DNA of 9,431 nucleotides from Longimicrobium sp. (GTDB lineage: Bacteria; Gemmatimonadota; Gemmatimonadetes; Longimicrobiales; Longimicrobiaceae), in contig JAUJMI010000116.1 in assembly GCA_030446945.1 (NCBI GenBank), positions 1-9,431 on the forward strand, written 5' to 3'. A model generated the notes under the pieces. That model worked only from the letters and a program-made list of their open reading frames with translations. It did not search any database and was not told where the DNA came from. A program made the position numbers and the translations under genes. This document shows positions 6,613 to 9,431 of this stretch, one piece after another (the stretch's first letter is position 1; every line of letters begins with the position of its first letter).

Positions 6613-7278
6613 TCACCGTGCCAGCGGCACCTTGAGCACCCGCGTCCCCGCCGCGCCGCACTCCACGCGGCCTCCCATCTTCTCGGCCAGGTGGCGCGAC
6701 ACGGCCACCCGCTCGGCGCTCTCGGCGGAGGGCTCCGTCCCCGCCCCGGTGGTCTCCACGGACAGGACGGCGCTCCCCTCCGACTCCTCCAGCACGATGC
6801 TCATGGTGGAGCCGGGGCCGGCGGCGTCCAGCGCGTCGAGCACCAGGTTCAGGATCACCTGCCGGGTGGGCTCGCGGGGGACGAAGACGCGCGTGGCCCC
6901 CTCGCCGGGCCGGAAGTCGACGGTGGCCTCGCGGTGGCGGGCCTCCAGCTGGATCAGCTCCATCAGCTCCTCGGTGAGGTCGCGGAGCGTGGTGGTCTCC
7001 GCCCCCCGCCCGGGGCGCGACAGCCGCAGGAGGAGCTCGATGCGCCGGTTGACGCGCTCCAGCTCGCCGCTGAGCACGGCGAAGTTGCGCTGCATGTCGT
7101 CGGACTCGCCGACGGCGCGCGCCACCCGCCGCTTGAGCACCTCCAGGTTGATGACCATGGAGTGGAGCGGGTTCTTGATCTCGTGCGCCAGGTCGTCGGC
7201 CAGCCGCTCCAACAGATCCAGCTTGTTGGCGCGTACGCGGAGGGTGTCGTCCGCCGCGTCCGGCGACTCGAGGGTCAT
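6613..7278 (-). CDS. Soluble histidine-kinase-like protein with degenerate ATPase domain
   Basis: From ATG 7278 this is a 221-residue cytoplasmic protein with no membrane segment or sensor domain. Residues about 20-88 form a HisKA dimerisation domain with H-box LADDLAHEIKNPL; H32 is the phospho-accepting residue. Residues about 90-221 correspond to the HATPase_c domain but are eroded. The N-box reads ILNLVLDALDA, keeping N144 but with D148 where the second Asn is usual. The G1 region is ETTGAG rather than DxGxG. The ATP lid is almost absent, and the G2 glycines are replaced (AERVAVSRHLAEKMGG in place of GLGLAxSR...). The frame also offers GTG starts at 7293 and 7374. Placed upstream of the NtrC-family gene in NtrB-NtrC order, it may act as a phosphatase or adaptor more than a kinase. 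The HisKA call is secure; catalytic activity is doubtful. Confidence 0.88.
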   Translation of the reverse strand: MTLESPDAADDTLRVRANKLDLLERLADDLAHEIKNPLHSMVINLEVLKRRVARAVGESDDMQRNFAVLSGELERVNRRIELLLRLSRPGRGAETTTLRDLTEELMELIQLEARHREATVDFRPGEGATRVFVPREPTRQVILNLVLDALDAAGPGSTMSIVLEESEGSAVLSVETTGAGTEPSAESAERVAVSRHLAEKMGGRVECGAAGTRVLKVPLAR

Positions 7279-7406
7279 GGTGTCGATGCTCACATCCGTT
7301 TCCAGGTACAGCAGGACGGCGGCGCCCGTGCGGTCGCGGGTGCGGGGATTGGTCCGGGGTGCGGGGGGAAGCACAATCCGTTCCGCCGGGGGAACTGCGG
7401 GCGAAC

Positions 7407-7441
7407 GGGGAATGGGGAATGGGGAATGGGGAATGGGGAAT
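7407..7441. repeat. Heptamer array, five GGGGAAT units
   Basis: Five perfect tandem copies of GGGGAAT read on the plus strand, upstream of the HK-like gene. Five G4 tracts with three-base spacers fit an intramolecular G-quadruplex pattern. A longer array of the same heptamer, inverted, lies at 9355-9431. The 13 bases GCGGGCGAACGGG just before it (7397-7409) recur at 9161-9173. Confidence 0.9.
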
Positions 7442-7501
7442 GGTAGATCGGCGCGGAGGCAGCCACGCCGCCGTCGCCCCGGCTCTGTGCTTCAGCGTGC
7501 G

Positions 7502-7555
7502 AAGAACGGAAGAGCGGGGCCGCGCAACGTTGCGCGGCCCCGCTCTTCCGTTCTT
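7502..7555. repeat. 54-bp perfect palindrome downstream of the aldolase-like gene
   Basis: Positions 7502-7528 are the exact reverse complement of 7529-7555: 27-base arms with no spacer and no mismatch. It starts 27 bases past the aldolase-like stop codon. On the plus strand it is followed by TTTT overlapping its end (7553-7557). As RNA in either direction it would form a very stable hairpin, so it can serve as a terminator for the aldolase-like transcript. Its centre is CGCAACGTTGCG. Confidence 0.9.
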
Positions 7556-7582
7556 TTCCCGTTCCCCGTTCCCCCATTCCCT

Positions 7583-9064
7583 TCAGTCCGACAGGTCCCA
7601 ATCGTCCTCCGCCGCCTTCATCCGCAGCGCGCCGGGGCCGGCGTGCCGCACCTGGGGGAGCGGCACGATGCCGCGCACGGTGTCCAGCGTGCCGTTCACG
7701 CGCAGTTGGCGGAAGAGGAAATCGAACTGCTCCTGGAGCGTGGCGCGGATGGCGGCGCGGTTTTCCTCCGGCATCTCCCACAGCTCGCGCTTGAAAGCGC
7801 CCAGGGCCTTCTTGCGCGCCTTGTAGATGAACTGCTGCTCCGTGTCCGTCGGCTTGCGCTCGTCCGGGAAGTTCTGGCGGCAGTGCTCGTACATCCGCTC
7901 GCGCAGCTCGGCCGGGAGCCGCGGGTGGTCGTAGACGATGTTCTGGAAGTTGGTCGCCAGGTGGATCTCGGCCGTCTCCATGTCCGGGAAGTTGCCGAAG
8001 GCGCTGCTGGGGAGCGTCGACGCGCCGTGCTGCACCGCCCCCGAGAGCCCGTACTCGTCGCGAGAGATCTGGCTGAGCGTGCGCAGCGTCTCGAAGTCGA
8101 TCGCCACGTCCGCGATGGTGCCGTCGGGAAGGACGGTGCCGCCGTGCGTGGTGCCGCTCTGCACGGAGATCTTGGCCAGCCCGTCCACCGCGGTGCCTTC
8201 ACGCGACGCGATCCGCTGCAGCTCGCGGTTGTAGCCGTCCATGTAGGCGCGCAGCTCCTCGGGGGTCGAGTTCTCCGTCCCCACCTCGCCGATCTCGCCG
8301 CCCACGGAGACGGTGACGCCCTGGGGCTGGTAGTGGCGGATGTACGCCGTCAGCTCGGCCGAGAGGCGGTAGTTGAGCTCCTGCTGCGCGTCGAGGCCTT
8401 CCTTCGACAAGTCCACCAGCGTGGAGGTGTCCACGTCGATGTTGTAGAAGCCGGCGTGCAGCCCCTCGCGGATGATGTCCTTGACGGCGCGCATCTCCGC
8501 GTCGGGATCCGCCTTGTACTTCTTGGCGTTGAGCTGGAAGTGGTCGCCCTGCACGAAGAGCGGTCCGCTCCACCCCGCCTTGATGGCCGACGCGGTCATC
8601 ACCGCCACGTACTCGGCGGGGCGCTGGTCGGTGTAGCCGATCTCCGAGCGCGCGATCTCCAGGATGATGGCGCCCGCGCTCAGCTCGCGCGCGGCGGAGA
8701 AGAGGGCACGCCCGGTGTCGAACGACATGGCGCGCACGTTGATGGCCGGCACTGTGAAGCCGCCCACCTCGCCGCGTCCGCGGGCCATGTAGAGGTCGTG
8801 GATGGAGGCGGGGGCCACGCCCAGCCGCCGCCCCACCTCACCGATGGTCCAGCGCGCGGTGTCGCGCACGTCCTCGTCCTCGGCGAAGACGGCGGCGCGC
8901 ACCAGGCGGTCGATCCCTTCCTGGCGAAGCGTCTCCTCGTTCACCACCTCGACCCCGCTGTCGGCCGAAACGCGGACGGACGAAGCGACCTCATCCAGCA
9001 TGGCGCGCACGGGGGCGAGTGAAAGCAGCGCCAGATCGTCGGCGGACGCGACGGATTGCACCAT
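7583..9064 (-). CDS. Class II (metal-dependent) aldolase-like protein, long form
   Basis: A 493-residue cytoplasmic protein of the class II fructose/ketose-bisphosphate aldolase fold, which splits or joins ketose bisphosphates using a divalent metal ion. The barrel runs from about 100 (GGFTVPAINVRAMSFDTGRAL) to about 380. The catalytic Asp and first metal ligand are D174-H175 (VQGDHFQ), an acidic ligand lies in VGGEIGEVG (E257 or E260), and the two other histidines are H307 (THGGTVLPDG) and H346 (VQHGAST). The following IHLATNFQN carries the substrate-side Asn (N372). Typical members have about 280-360 residues; here a 95-residue N-terminal region, partly helical, and a 110-residue C-terminal region are extra. 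ATG 9064 is preceded by GAGG; the frame is open further upstream only through repeat-derived sequence. Fructose 1,6-bisphosphate is the likely substrate but is not proven. Confidence 0.87.
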   Translation of the reverse strand: MVQSVASADDLALLSLAPVRAMLDEVASSVRVSADSGVEVVNEETLRQEGIDRLVRAAVFAEDEDVRDTARWTIGEVGRRLGVAPASIHDLYMARGRGEVGGFTVPAINVRAMSFDTGRALFSAARELSAGAIILEIARSEIGYTDQRPAEYVAVMTASAIKAGWSGPLFVQGDHFQLNAKKYKADPDAEMRAVKDIIREGLHAGFYNIDVDTSTLVDLSKEGLDAQQELNYRLSAELTAYIRHYQPQGVTVSVGGEIGEVGTENSTPEELRAYMDGYNRELQRIASREGTAVDGLAKISVQSGTTHGGTVLPDGTIADVAIDFETLRTLSQISRDEYGLSGAVQHGASTLPSSAFGNFPDMETAEIHLATNFQNIVYDHPRLPAELRERMYEHCRQNFPDERKPTDTEQQFIYKARKKALGAFKRELWEMPEENRAAIRATLQEQFDFLFRQLRVNGTLDTVRGIVPLPQVRHAGPGALRMKAAEDDWDLSD

Positions 9065-9248
9065 GGTTCCTCGGGATGGTTCTCTGGTTCGATATCGGGT
9101 CCTGCGTTCGGGGCGGAATGTGCGGGGAAGGCGGCATGGGAGCAAGGGCGGGGGGAAACAGCGGGCGAACGGGTAACGGGGAACGGTGGCGCTGTGCGCG
9201 GCCCCCCGACGCTGCTCCGGCACCCTCATGCACACAGATCCTCGCGGG

Positions 9249-9272
9249 GGCAGCCCCGCGTGGCTGCCCGTG
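9249..9272. repeat. Dispersed palindromic repeat, copy 2 (inverted)
   Basis: Identical over 24 bases, in opposite orientation, to 1745-1768. Its own dyad is slightly longer: GGGCAGCC at 9248-9255 and GGCTGCCC at 9262-9269 around CCGCGT. It lies about 185 bases upstream of the aldolase-like start. Confidence 0.8.
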
Positions 9273-9354
9273 CTCTCCCCCGCTCCGCCCCCCACTGACC
9301 GCGAAACGCCGGACCGCGGACACGATCCGCCCGTCTCCCAGCCAAATGCCCCCC

Positions 9355-9431
9355 ATTCCCCATTCCCCATTCCCCATTCCCCGTTCCCCGTTCCCCGTTC
9401 CCCGTTCCCCGTTCCCCGTTCCCCGTTCCCC
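9355..9431. repeat. Heptamer array, 11 units, continues past right edge
   Basis: Four perfect ATTCCCC units (9355-9382) followed by seven perfect GTTCCCC units (9383-9431). On the minus strand these read as seven GGGGAAC then four GGGGAAT units, so it is the inverse of the array at 7407-7441. The block change from A to G at the first base of the unit suggests stepwise array growth. The end is not seen. Confidence 0.92.

Larger units (their letters stand above)
9065..9431. other. Gene-free leader of the aldolase-like gene
   Basis: No credible coding sequence. From left to right it holds the ribosome site GAGG near 9070, a copy of GCGGGCGAACGGG (9161-9173), degenerate GGGAACG-type units to about 9186, the dispersed palindrome at 9249-9272 and the heptamer array to the window edge. 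No convincing promoter boxes were recognised. Confidence 0.7.

Noticed and set aside
5568..6635. Plus-strand open frame of 355 codons
   Set aside because: Antisense mirror of the NtrC-family gene, which has complete receiver, AAA+ and helix-turn-helix motifs.
7290..7781. Minus-strand frame of 163 codons spanning the palindrome and heptamer array
   Set aside because: It crosses the aldolase-like gene end, the perfect palindrome and tandem repeats. The peptide is translated repeat sequence.
6632..9022. Plus-strand open frame of 796 codons
   Set aside because: It runs antisense through the HK-like and aldolase-like genes, which have clear family motifs. Its protein is low-complexity, rich in Arg, Ser, Ala and His, with no recognisable domain; long antisense frames are expected in GC-rich DNA.
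9065..9120. Promoter for the aldolase-like gene around GATATC
   Set aside because: The possible -10 has no acceptable -35 box at 16-18 bases.
7407..9431. Inverted arrays as ends of an insertion sequence carrying the aldolase-like gene
   Set aside because: The ends are simple heptamers, there is no transposase and no visible target duplication, and the cargo looks like a core enzyme with native composition.

Overview
The window is a GC-rich bacterial chromosome segment. Every gene I can support lies on the minus strand: one partial gene and eight complete ones. Protein style, the sigma70-like promoter and the intergenic repeats suggest a Gemmatimonadota-type soil bacterium, perhaps Longimicrobiaceae. 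That is an inference from recalled repeat style, not proven here. The content is mostly core or house-keeping with regulatory genes. I see no transposase, integrase, CRISPR array, phage gene, rRNA or tRNA.

Layout in the direction of transcription (right to left). 9431-9065 is a gene-free leader with a G4-type heptamer array and a dispersed palindromic repeat. 9064-7583 encodes a long class II (zinc) aldolase-like protein. 7582-7279 is an intergenic stretch with a 54-bp perfect palindrome and a second heptamer array in the opposite orientation. 7278-6613 encodes a soluble histidine-kinase-like protein with a badly eroded ATP-binding domain. It is followed by a clear sigma70-type promoter, then an NtrC-family sigma54 activator (6476-5112) closed by a strong intrinsic terminator.

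Next comes a compact probable operon: a receiver-only response regulator (4873-4478), a small YtxH-type membrane protein (4460-4005), a YihY/BrkB membrane protein (about 3901-3032) and, overlapping it by four bases (ATGA), an exported YkuD L,D-transpeptidase (3035-2433). Across a repeat-filled gap follow smpB (2339-1857), an exported zinc N-acetylmuramoyl-L-alanine amidase (1675-488) and the start of pyrF (241 to beyond the left edge).

Two themes stand out. First, two regulatory units (HK-like plus NtrC-like; a receiver-only protein heading an envelope operon) sit beside two peptidoglycan enzymes, the L,D-transpeptidase and the amidase, with smpB between them. Second, nearly every intergenic gap holds a different palindromic or tandem repeat, and one repeat family occurs at both ends of the window. 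I did not find a convincing new defence or biosynthetic system. The best candidates for something undescribed are the eroded kinase paired with an intact sigma54 activator, the inverted G-quadruplex-type heptamer arrays flanking the aldolase gene, and the 54-bp palindrome.
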